Shown: positions 1 to 5,867 of the stretch, piece by piece
Position numbering within the stretch: position 1 is the stretch's first letter
How the letters are laid out: each line of letters starts with the position of its first letter
Source: Deltaproteobacteria bacterium UBA6930
GTDB lineage: Bacteria > Myxococcota_A > UBA9160 > UBA6930
Direction: 5' to 3'
DNA length: 6,071 nucleotides
Assembly: GCA_002450755.1 (NCBI GenBank)
Contig: DKAI01000082.1
Span: 1 to 6,071, forward strand
Position numbers and translations under genes: made by a program
Notes under the pieces: model-generated
Databases searched by the model: none
Seen by the model: the letters and a program-made list of their open reading frames with translations, nothing else
Told to the model about the DNA's origin: nothing

Positions 1-930
1 AGCGGCTTTTAGACCTTCTTCCATTGAATCTAGCTTCTTAGACTGTTCCGGCCCTTCAAAAATCGCATCGGCACGGCTATCCCTCCGGTAAGAAGTGACT
101 CTATCGTGAAGAGTACCACCAGACATTTCGAGGAAAGATGTTCCCTCCTGAGTTCGAAATATCCCTTTGAAACGGACTAAGGTCCCACCTTTTTTGTCAC
201 TCACGGATTTCGCGATAATTTCTTGTAAGCGCGAATATGAGAAGATCTCATTTTGTGACCACTTCCAAGAGCGAGCAACAAATCCTTCAGTGGAATGGTG
301 TGAGTGAGTTTTAGTTGTCCCGCTTGGAGCTCGGAGTCCCTCATTCTCTGGCCATTCAAGCGTTTCTTCAGGAAGCCTTCCGAAACTCGTGCGATACGTC
401 TTTATTGGGCCAGGCCAGAGAGACTTGGCCCATCGATCAAATTCTTCAAGATCTTCTTGCTCCGCTAGGTCGATACGATTTGCTACTAAAAAATCAGCCG
501 CCTCTGCTTGCTCTTTGATTAGTTGTTCGGACTCTTTAGAGGCAGAACTCAGTTGGGTTGGGTCAACAAGAACGACGATCGGCGCAAGTTCGATTTTGGC
601 ATTTAATGGGGGTCGGAGGATAACGTCTACGAGGTCTTGAGGACGGGCAAGGCCAGTAGGTTCAATAATGATTCTGTCTGGGTTTTGACCGAGTACGGCG
701 GTAAGTGCATCTGCAAATCCTTCCGGCGCCGTGCAGCATATACAGCCGCCTGGAATGTTTTTTATCTCGAAGGGGTCTTCTTCGCTTAGGCTAATGTCAT
801 CGAAACCAGCTTCACCGAAATCGTTTACGATTAGTGCTACCTGCTCGCTTTTTCGTTCATTAAGCCAATTTCCTATCGCCGTAGTTTTTCCAGCTCCAAG
901 GAATCCAGCGACTAAGTGGACGGCGGTCAA
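1..930 (-). CDS. CobW/G3E-family P-loop GTPase (metallochaperone-like), C-terminus cut by window edge
   Basis: Reading the minus strand from 930 to the left edge gives 310 codons with no stop. All G3E GTPase motifs are present: Walker A GFLGAGKTT (residues 9-17), the VNDFGE segment (35-40), the family's metal-binding CxCC as GGCICC (61-66, cysteines 63, 65 and 66), EPTGLA (90-95) and the guanine-specificity motif NRID (151-154). A short His cluster (209-212, HSHH) precedes a C-terminal region resembling the CobW_C domain (about 215-300). Relatives of about 320-400 residues (YjiA, YeiR, ZNG1, CobW) bind zinc or cobalt and are thought to deliver metal to client enzymes in the cytoplasm, powered by GTP. 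The start is TTG at 930: GAGAGGAG lies 7 bases upstream, the protein then begins right before the beta-strand leading into Walker A, and no better start is nearby. The gene follows gpmI by 95 bases and has its own candidate promoter. The family is certain; the metal and client cannot be told from sequence. Only the last residues seem to be missing. Confidence 0.93.
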   Translation of the reverse strand, partial: MTAVHLVAGFLGAGKTTAIGNWLNERKSEQVALIVNDFGEAGFDDISLSEEDPFEIKNIPGGCICCTAPEGFADALTAVLGQNPDRIIIEPTGLARPQDLVDVILRPPLNAKIELAPIVVLVDPTQLSSASKESEQLIKEQAEAADFLVANRIDLAEQEDLEEFDRWAKSLWPGPIKTYRTSFGRLPEETLEWPENEGLRAPSGTTKTHSHHSTEGFVARSWKWSQNEIFSYSRLQEIIAKSVSDKKGGTLVRFKGIFRTQEGTSFLEMSGGTLHDRVTSYRRDSRADAIFEGPEQSKKLDSMEEGLKAA

Positions 931-937
931 AGTAATG

Positions 938-945
938 CTCCTCTC
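938..945 (-). promoter_or_regulatory. Ribosome binding site deciding the TTG start of the CobW-family gene
   Basis: The minus strand reads GAGAGGAG, a strong Shine-Dalgarno core, ending 7 bases before TTG at 930-928. This spacing supports the TTG start; the nearest in-frame alternative is the ATT two codons earlier, which would sit too close to the site. Confidence 0.75.
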
Positions 946-979
946 TCGGATTTCTAAGAATGAAGTATCGGAACTCCCA

Positions 980-985
980 ATTATA
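980..985 (-). promoter_or_regulatory. Candidate -10 box for the CobW-family gene
   Basis: The minus strand has a perfect TATAAT hexamer in an AT-rich gap between gpmI and the CobW-family gene. A transcript starting about 7 bases downstream would have a leader of roughly 40 bases containing the GAGAGGAG site. No good TTGACA-like -35 hexamer lies 16-18 bases upstream and there is no TGn extension, so the promoter may need an activator or be weak. A 5-bp palindrome (986-999) directly abuts the box on its upstream side. Confidence 0.5.
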
Positions 986-999
986 CATCAAAACTGATG
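986..999. repeat. Small inverted repeat next to the -10 box (possible operator)
   Basis: CATCA-AAAC-TGATG is a perfect 5-bp inverted repeat with a 4-base centre. It lies immediately upstream of the TATAAT box of the CobW-family gene, inside what would be the -35/-10 spacer. A repressor site is possible by position, but the repeat is short and could be chance. It is too weak, and lacks a T-run, to be a convincing terminator for gpmI. Confidence 0.3.
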
Positions 1000-1025
1000 A
1001 GAACTTTTATTTCCAAATACTCGTT

Positions 1026-2690
1026 CTAAAGAAGTTTCAGTGGGGACGGACGGTACTCATCTGGATTGTCGAAGCCCAAAAGATGTAGAATGCAACCTGC
1101 AATGGAGTCCAGGCCAAGAGGATTGTTGGAAGGGAGACCGATTTTCAGACCTGGAGTGTACACATGGAGAGGTACCGGATTCAAACTATGGCTAGTCCTG
1201 CTGGTTGGGTCACCTCGTTTGTCGAGTTTTATTCGACCAGTGCCTTCATCGATCTCTAACATTTCGTCAGCGTTTCCGTGATCTGCTGTAACGATCAGAG
1301 CTCCTTGTAACTGATCTATTACTGGGATCAAGCGTGAAAGCTGGAGGTCGATGCTTTCAATGGAAAGAATGGTGGCCTCGCAATTTCCTGTATGGCCTAC
1401 CATATCGCCGTTGGCGTAGTTGACTCTTGCATGTTTAAACGCCCCATATTGGAGCTCATCAATTAATCGATCGGTAATTTCTGCAGACTTCATCCAAGGT
1501 CTTTGCTCGAAAGGAACTCTATCACTCGGAATTTCTATATAAGTCTCTAGCTTTTCGTCGAACTTTCCGCTTCGATTTCCATTCCAAAAGTAAGTTACAT
1601 GACCAAATTTTTGAGTTTCACTTATGGCAAGTTGTTCCTGTCCTTCAGATGCTAGTAGTTCTCCCAAGGTCTCCTTGATTTCAGGAGCTGAAACAAGAAA
1701 GTTTCTCGGAATTTTTCGGTCTCCATCGTATTCCATCATACCTGCGTAGGCAACGTTCGGAATTTCACCTCTTTCAAAGCAATCAAAATCGTCTTCCTCG
1801 AAAGCTCTGCTGATTCCAATCGCGCGATCACCACGAAAGTTAAAACAGATCACCGAAGCTCCATTGAGAATTGGTCCTACTGGTTTTCCTCTGTCATCGA
1901 CAACGACGAACGGTGGTAAAAACTGGTCGCCCAAGCTTGGATTTTCTTCGCGAAAATAGAGAACCGCGTCGCGTGCGCTTCGGAAGGGCTTACTAAGTCC
2001 GTGAACATGGGTTGCCCAACCTCTCTCCACGACATCCCAGTCGGCACCATATCGATCCATTGTTACGTTCATTCGGCCACCGCCCGAGGCAATCCGGTAG
2101 TCAAAGTCACTGGATTGAGATATTTTGCCGAGGATCTCTTCCGTTTCATCTAGATACTGCAACGCGCTTTGTGCAGGAACGTCACGGCCATCCAAAAGCG
2201 CATGAAGCCTTACTTTTTTTACGCCTTCGAAAGTACATCGATGCAGCATCGAAAAAAGATGCTTTATATGACTGTGAACATTTCCATCGGATAAGAGACC
2301 AATAAAGTGTAGCGGTTCACCACTTTTAGCGATTCTGGAAACTAGATTTTTCCATACCGTTGCATTACTTCCTTCAAACAATTCGGAACGTGCTAGTGAT
2401 CCTTCCACTAATTTTGCGCCTTGATCGAATATACGACCTGCACCAAGAGCATTATGCCCTACTTCGCTATTTCCCATGTCGCTATTGCTAGGCATTCCCA
2501 CGGCTTTGCCGTGTGCAATAAGCCTAGAGGTCGGATAGTTCATTTTTAGCCAGTCGAGGGTCGGAGTCCGCGCCATGTAAACCGCATCGGCTTGATCGTG
2601 TCGGCCTATTCCTACTCCATCCATCACGCATAATAAGACCGGGCCTGGAATTCCCTTAAATGTTGGGTGTTTCTTTAACTTCAGAGGCAT
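1026..2690 (-). CDS. gpmI: 2,3-bisphosphoglycerate-independent phosphoglycerate mutase, plant-type
   Basis: This cytoplasmic enzyme interconverts 3- and 2-phosphoglycerate in glycolysis and gluconeogenesis using two metal ions (usually Mn) and a phosphoserine intermediate. From ATG at 2690 the product is 554 residues. Visible alkaline-phosphatase-fold residues are D24 (MDGVG), nucleophile S75 (MGNSEVGH), D429 and H433 (NGDMVGHTGN), D470-H471 (TADHGN) and H501 (TSHS). Substrate-binding segments include SDGNVHSH (134-141), LDGRD (166-170), GGGRMNVTMDRY (203-214) and FNFRGDR. Motifs such as MGNSEVGHNALGAGR, FGHVTYFWNGNRSG and GDMVGHTGN match the plant/trypanosomatid-like subclass rather than the Bacillus or E. 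coli one. The reading frame is open to a TTG at 2747, which would overlap the upstream gene by 49 bases. ATG at 2690 is preferred because it lies 8 bases after the upstream stop and fits the family N-terminus; GGAG is 14 bases upstream, rather far. It is the last gene of the hemB unit and ends in TAG. Confidence 0.96.
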   Translation of the reverse strand: MPLKLKKHPTFKGIPGPVLLCVMDGVGIGRHDQADAVYMARTPTLDWLKMNYPTSRLIAHGKAVGMPSNSDMGNSEVGHNALGAGRIFDQGAKLVEGSLARSELFEGSNATVWKNLVSRIAKSGEPLHFIGLLSDGNVHSHIKHLFSMLHRCTFEGVKKVRLHALLDGRDVPAQSALQYLDETEEILGKISQSSDFDYRIASGGGRMNVTMDRYGADWDVVERGWATHVHGLSKPFRSARDAVLYFREENPSLGDQFLPPFVVVDDRGKPVGPILNGASVICFNFRGDRAIGISRAFEEDDFDCFERGEIPNVAYAGMMEYDGDRKIPRNFLVSAPEIKETLGELLASEGQEQLAISETQKFGHVTYFWNGNRSGKFDEKLETYIEIPSDRVPFEQRPWMKSAEITDRLIDELQYGAFKHARVNYANGDMVGHTGNCEATILSIESIDLQLSRLIPVIDQLQGALIVTADHGNADEMLEIDEGTGRIKLDKRGDPTSRTSHSLNPVPLHVYTPGLKIGLPSNNPLGLDSIAGCILHLLGFDNPDEYRPSPLKLL

Positions 2691-2698
2691 AGAAAGGA

Positions 2699-3205
2699 TT
2701 ATTTCTCCGAGTCTCTTTGGTGTGAGAGTGAGTTTCGATATGCGCAACTTTGCCCTGCAGTTTCTTGTACTTCGACCTCCAGAATGTTTGAGGAGGTACG
2801 GCTCATCGAGCTAGCGGTATGCTCCCATAAGTGCTTAGCGAGGAGTTCCATGGTTAGGTTGGTAAGGGGTAGTAGGACCACATCTTTTCTGGGAAGGCTG
2901 TAGAGGCTCTTACCAAATCTGACCTCAATCTGCTCAGACGTCACTTCGACTTTTAACCAAGGACTTTCGGTAGGAATTAAAGTCCTTTCGTCATAGCTTT
3001 TGCAAAGATTCCTCACGTGCTTTTTCAATGCAGCGATATCCAAGAGCAAGCCAACTTCGTCGAGTTCTGTACCGGAGATTGCGATGCTTACAGAATAGTT
3101 GTGGCCATGTAAAAGTTCTCCGCTTCCGTCTGGGAAGAGAGTGAAGTGGGCTGCGGAAAACTTGAGATCTTCCTTCGCGATTTTCAGAGTGTAAGGAGTT
3201 GTCAC
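2699..3205 (-). CDS. 6-pyruvoyltetrahydropterin synthase-family protein, PTPS-III-like active site (possible FolB replacement)
   Basis: The 168-residue product belongs to COG0720 (PTPS/QueD). Zinc ligands are H20 (FSAAHF) and H33/H35 (LHGHNY). Other family landmarks are the GLLLDIAALK segment (52-61, family GxVxDFxxLK), NLTMELLA in place of the usual PTxExLA, and the pterin-anchoring Glu in VQETAGQSCAYR (E148). The active site is unusual: no Cys precedes HGH; instead E30 forms ExxHGH, and the triad Asp-His is Asp-Glu (D72-E73, YDERTLIP). An insert of about 30 residues (about 78-110) makes it longer than E. coli QueD (about 120). ExxHGH is the arrangement reported for PTPS-III, which makes 6-hydroxymethyl-7,8-dihydropterin from dihydroneopterin triphosphate for folate. 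QueD (queuosine) activity is less likely without the Cys. The start is GTG at 3205, six bases after the hemB stop and in the same frame, with no good ribosome binding site, suggesting coupled translation. The family is firm; the exact reaction is inferred. Confidence 0.9.
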   Translation of the reverse strand: MTTPYTLKIAKEDLKFSAAHFTLFPDGSGELLHGHNYSVSIAISGTELDEVGLLLDIAALKKHVRNLCKSYDERTLIPTESPWLKVEVTSEQIEVRFGKSLYSLPRKDVVLLPLTNLTMELLAKHLWEHTASSMSRTSSNILEVEVQETAGQSCAYRNSLSHQRDSEK

Positions 3206-3211
3206 AGGAGC

Positions 3212-4189
3212 TCAGTACTCTTCACGGAGAAGATTAGCGGCATCTAGGGCACCATAAGTGAAGATAATGTCGGCTCCTGCGCGCTTTAAGGTAAGGAGAC
3301 TTTCCATGAGACAATCTTCGTAAATGAGCCACCCTTTTTCAGCTGCTGCTCGGAGCATCGCGTACTCTCCGCTTACATGGTACGCGGCAACTGGAAGATC
3401 CGTTTCGGTGCGGAGTAAGTGGATAATATCTGCATATGGAAGTCCCGGTTTAACCATTACCCAGTCGGCACCTTCTGCTTCATCGAGTCTAAGTTCCCGA
3501 AGTGCCTCTCGGGCGTTACCTGGGTCCATCTGATAAGTTTTTTTGTCTCCTCCTCTAGGAGCACTATCTAGTGCTTCTCGAAAAGGTCCATAAAAAGAAG
3601 ACGCATACTTAACGCAATAACTCCCAATCGCAGTTTCGACTTTGCCCGCTTGATCTAACGCATCTCGAATAGCTGAAATTCTGCCATCCATCATGTCTGA
3701 AGGAGCGACTATGTCCGCACCGGCCTCAGCTTGAGAGACGGCCATGGCCGCTAAAATTGGAAGGCTTTGGTCGTTATCGATGCGTCCATCGATTAAAACG
3801 CCGTCATGGCCGTCAGATGAGTATGGATCTAGCGCTACATCAGTTATTAGGAGTAATTCGGGAAAATTAGATTTTAGAGCGCGGATCGTTTTCTGTAATA
3901 AACCGTCAGGTTTGGTGCTCGCGCTTGCAACGGTGTCTTTCTCGTCATCAGGGATTGAGGGAAATAAGGCTACCCCGGAAATTCCCGCCTCGACGACCTC
4001 TTCCGCTCGTCTCAAGATCAGATCCAAGGAAAGCCTGGATTGGCCAGGCATGGAAGAGATAGGAGTTTCGTTTGCCTGACCTTCCTGAACGAATAGAGGG
4101 AGGACGAGATGTCTGGCCGCAAGCTCGTTTTCTCTAATCATTTTTCTTAGAGTAGGGTGAGCACGATTTCGTCGGGGTCTTACTCTCAT
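3212..4189 (-). CDS. hemB: Porphobilinogen synthase (delta-aminolevulinic acid dehydratase), Asp-type
   Basis: HemB condenses two 5-aminolevulinate molecules to porphobilinogen, the first common pyrrole of heme, siroheme, cobalamin and chlorophyll synthesis, in the cytoplasm. The 325-residue length is typical and the protein is complete from RPRRNRAHPTLR to a natural end at about ANLLREEY. The two Schiff-base lysines are K194 (SYCVKYASSFYGPFR) and K247 (VMVKPGLPY). The metal region reads DVALDPYSSDGHDG (117-130). The three cysteines of zinc enzymes are replaced by A119, D121 and D129, as in the Mg-responsive plant and Pseudomonas enzymes, so catalytic zinc is not expected. Also present are YQMDPGN (219-225) and AAYHVSGEYAM (268-278). 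ATG at 4189 fits the family N-terminus, but no clear Shine-Dalgarno precedes it. It is the first gene of a unit with the PTPS-like gene (6-base gap) and gpmI, and is divergent from metG. Confidence 0.97.
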   Translation of the reverse strand: MRVRPRRNRAHPTLRKMIRENELAARHLVLPLFVQEGQANETPISSMPGQSRLSLDLILRRAEEVVEAGISGVALFPSIPDDEKDTVASASTKPDGLLQKTIRALKSNFPELLLITDVALDPYSSDGHDGVLIDGRIDNDQSLPILAAMAVSQAEAGADIVAPSDMMDGRISAIRDALDQAGKVETAIGSYCVKYASSFYGPFREALDSAPRGGDKKTYQMDPGNAREALRELRLDEAEGADWVMVKPGLPYADIIHLLRTETDLPVAAYHVSGEYAMLRAAAEKGWLIYEDCLMESLLTLKRAGADIIFTYGALDAANLLREEY

Positions 4190-4292
4190 GCTTAGAAGGT
4201 ATCAGAGCTTAGGCTGTAAGTCGGGGGTTTAATAGTTGTGGGTGGGGACTGGGCCCGAGCTTTAGTAAGCTTCGGGCATTGTGGGCAAAAAA
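4190..4292. promoter_or_regulatory. Divergent hemB/metG control region
   Basis: These 103 bases separate two divergent transcription units, so promoters for both are expected here. On the plus strand TTTAAT (4228-4233) is one mismatch from a -10 box but has no good -35 partner. On the minus strand the nearby TATTAA is a weaker candidate for hemB. The plus strand is strikingly G-rich, with runs at 4223-4227, 4240-4242, 4244-4247 and 4251-4253, followed by a hairpin at 4253-4277. No T-box specifier/antiterminator core or known riboswitch pattern was recognised. Individual promoter calls are tentative. Confidence 0.45.
4253..4277 (+). promoter_or_regulatory. Hairpin in the metG leader just before the start codon
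   Basis: GCCCGAGCTT (4253-4262), loop TAGT, then AAGCTTCGGGC (4267-4277) form a 10-bp stem with one bulged T on the 3' side. It ends 15 bases before the ATG at 4293 and 3 bases before the GTG at 4281, where a Shine-Dalgarno site would normally be; none is recognisable. If transcribed it would be a stable structure at the initiation region. No U-run follows, so it is not a standard intrinsic terminator. A role in metG translation is inference. Confidence 0.5.
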
Positions 4293-5861
4293 ATGAACTC
4301 TGACGACAGTTTCTACATTAGTACACCAATTTTCTATGTGAATGATCGGCCTCATATTGGCCATATATACACTGCGACCATTGCAGATATCGTAGCTAGG
4401 CGCCAGAGGATGATTGGTAGAGAGGTGTTTTTCCTTACCGGGACAGATGAGCATGCCGCGAAAGTTGTGGATGCGGCTTCAGACCGAGGGCTCTCCACGC
4501 GAGCTTGGGCTGATCAAAACGCGGGAGCTTTTCGAAAAGCTTTTCAAGATTTCGGTATCTCCAATGATGACTTCATAAGAACATCGGAACAGAGACATAT
4601 TGAATTCGTGGAGAAAGTGGTTTCAGATTTAGAAGCGACAGGGGATGTCTATCTTGGTCAATATGAGGGTTGGTACGATGTGAGCCAGGAGGAGTATGTT
4701 CCTGAGAGCCGCGCTAAAGAGCACGAGTTTTGCTCACCCGTAACACGCAAACCCCTGGTGCGCAGAGCTGAAGAAAACTATTTCTTTCGTCTCTCTGAGT
4801 ACTCAAAGCCCATGCTCGAACTCTTGGAGAGGAATCCCGACTTTGTGAAGCCGGAGGCAAGAAAGAACGAAGTTATTGGCAGAATTAAAGAGGGTTTGGC
4901 CGATGTCCCGATTTCACGAACCGGCGGAGGCGATTGGGGAGTAAGCTTTCCCGGAAATCCAAAACATATGATTTATGTATGGATAGATGCACTTTTAAAT
5001 TATGCGTCGGCGATAGATTTAGATCGTCGTCGACACTATTGGCCAGCAACAGTACATCTCATTGCGAAAGATATTCTTTGGTTTCATGCCGTGATTTGGC
5101 CCTCGTTGCTCATGGCTATATCGAAAGCGCGTGGCAATGAGTGGCTTTCCGTACCCAATACAGTGTATGCCCATAGTTTTTGGATCAGCGAGGGGCAGAA
5201 AATGAGTAAATCGCTGGGTAACTTTATAGATCTTGAACAACTCCACGGGTACAAAGAGAGATTTGGTCTGGATGCTTTACGTTTCTTTTTTGCAACTCAA
5301 GGTCCCCTGGACACGATGGATGGTGATTTCTCCCGTTCTAGGTTTATCGAAGTTTATAATTCGGATTTGGCGAATACAGTAGGCAATTCATGGAATCGGA
5401 TCGTGAATATGACTCGCCGATACTGCGCAGGTCGTTTAAATCGGAAAGTAGACGGTGAGGGGCTTGGGGCAGAACTGGAAAGGATCGCATCTAAGAAGCC
5501 ACAAGATAGTTTGGGTGTAGGGTACGTTTCACATGGAGTTGAAATGATTAAGGCTATCGATAGCTACATTCAGGAGACTCAGCCCTTCAAACTAGCTAAG
5601 GACGCTAGTAATTCTTCACAAGTTGAGGAAATTTTATACAGATGTGCGGAGGCCTACAGGATTGCGAGTCTCTATCTTTGGCCGGCCCTTACAGAAAAAA
5701 TGACTGAAGTGTGGTATCGGTCGGGTCTTCTTTCCTATACAGAAGTTCTAAAAAATCGGGGTTCCGGCGATTTAGAACAGTGGACCGCATGGGGTGGTCT
5801 GTCTGAAGGAACCGAGCTTTTGGAAGGCCCAGCCCTTTTTCCGCGCTACTCGGAGGAGTAG
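4293..5861 (+). CDS. metG: Methionyl-tRNA synthetase, short form without Zn-binding cysteines
   Basis: This class I aminoacyl-tRNA synthetase charges tRNA-Met and initiator tRNA with methionine. Read from ATG at 4293 it is 522 residues. It shows HIGH (21-24, PHIGHIYT), the TDEH segment (FLTGTDEHAAK), DVPISR, YVWIDALLNY (228-237) and KMSKS (303-307), followed by the alpha-helical anticodon-binding domain. The connective region (126-161, WYDVSQEEY to ENYFFR) aligns with the zinc knuckle of the Thermus enzyme but keeps only one cysteine (C147); the other ligand positions read Asp, Gln and a non-ligand residue, so this looks zinc-free. There is no C-terminal EMAP/Trbp111-like OB domain; the length resembles other short MetRS such as mycobacterial ones. 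An in-frame GTG at 4281 would add four residues (MGKK); neither start has a good Shine-Dalgarno, and ATG is preferred by codon. It is divergent from hemB, and its TAG stop is 6 bases from the convergent neighbour's stop. Confidence 0.96.
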   Translation: MNSDDSFYISTPIFYVNDRPHIGHIYTATIADIVARRQRMIGREVFFLTGTDEHAAKVVDAASDRGLSTRAWADQNAGAFRKAFQDFGISNDDFIRTSEQRHIEFVEKVVSDLEATGDVYLGQYEGWYDVSQEEYVPESRAKEHEFCSPVTRKPLVRRAEENYFFRLSEYSKPMLELLERNPDFVKPEARKNEVIGRIKEGLADVPISRTGGGDWGVSFPGNPKHMIYVWIDALLNYASAIDLDRRRHYWPATVHLIAKDILWFHAVIWPSLLMAISKARGNEWLSVPNTVYAHSFWISEGQKMSKSLGNFIDLEQLHGYKERFGLDALRFFFATQGPLDTMDGDFSRSRFIEVYNSDLANTVGNSWNRIVNMTRRYCAGRLNRKVDGEGLGAELERIASKKPQDSLGVGYVSHGVEMIKAIDSYIQETQPFKLAKDASNSSQVEEILYRCAEAYRIASLYLWPALTEKMTEVWYRSGLLSYTEVLKNRGSGDLEQWTAWGGLSEGTELLEGPALFPRYSEE

Positions 5862-5867
5862 AGTCCT

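Noticed and set aside
315..997. Several plus-strand open frames of 67-88 codons
   Set aside because: They lie opposite the CobW-family gene or its promoter gap, whose conserved motifs explain the region; their products show no recognisable family pattern.
2012..2305. Plus-strand open frame of 97 codons inside gpmI
   Set aside because: It is antisense to conserved gpmI sequence, and its product is Arg/Ser/His-rich without domain features, as expected for a shadow frame.
2691..2747. Extended TTG start of gpmI at 2747
   Set aside because: It would add 19 residues unlike the family N-terminus and overlap the upstream gene by 49 bases; ATG at 2690 fits better.
2699..3205. Calling the PTPS homologue queD
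   Set aside because: The catalytic Cys and the triad His of QueD are both missing and no queuosine gene is adjacent.
3744..4079. Plus-strand open frame of 111 codons inside hemB
   Set aside because: It is antisense to the conserved metal region and N-terminal half of hemB, with no recognisable motif.
4253..4277. metG leader hairpin as an intrinsic terminator
   Set aside because: It is not followed by a T-run and sits directly before an intact gene start.
4190..4292. T-box or SAM-type leader for metG
   Set aside because: The space is too short and no T-box antiterminator core or known riboswitch pattern is seen.
4209..4454. Minus-strand open frame of 81 codons crossing the hemB/metG gap
   Set aside because: It is antisense to the HIGH region of metG, with no family pattern; it would also occupy the control region.
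5854..5867. AGGA-N6-TCCT as a terminator between the convergent genes
   Set aside because: The stem is only 4 bp with no adequate U-run; it also overlaps the end of metG.
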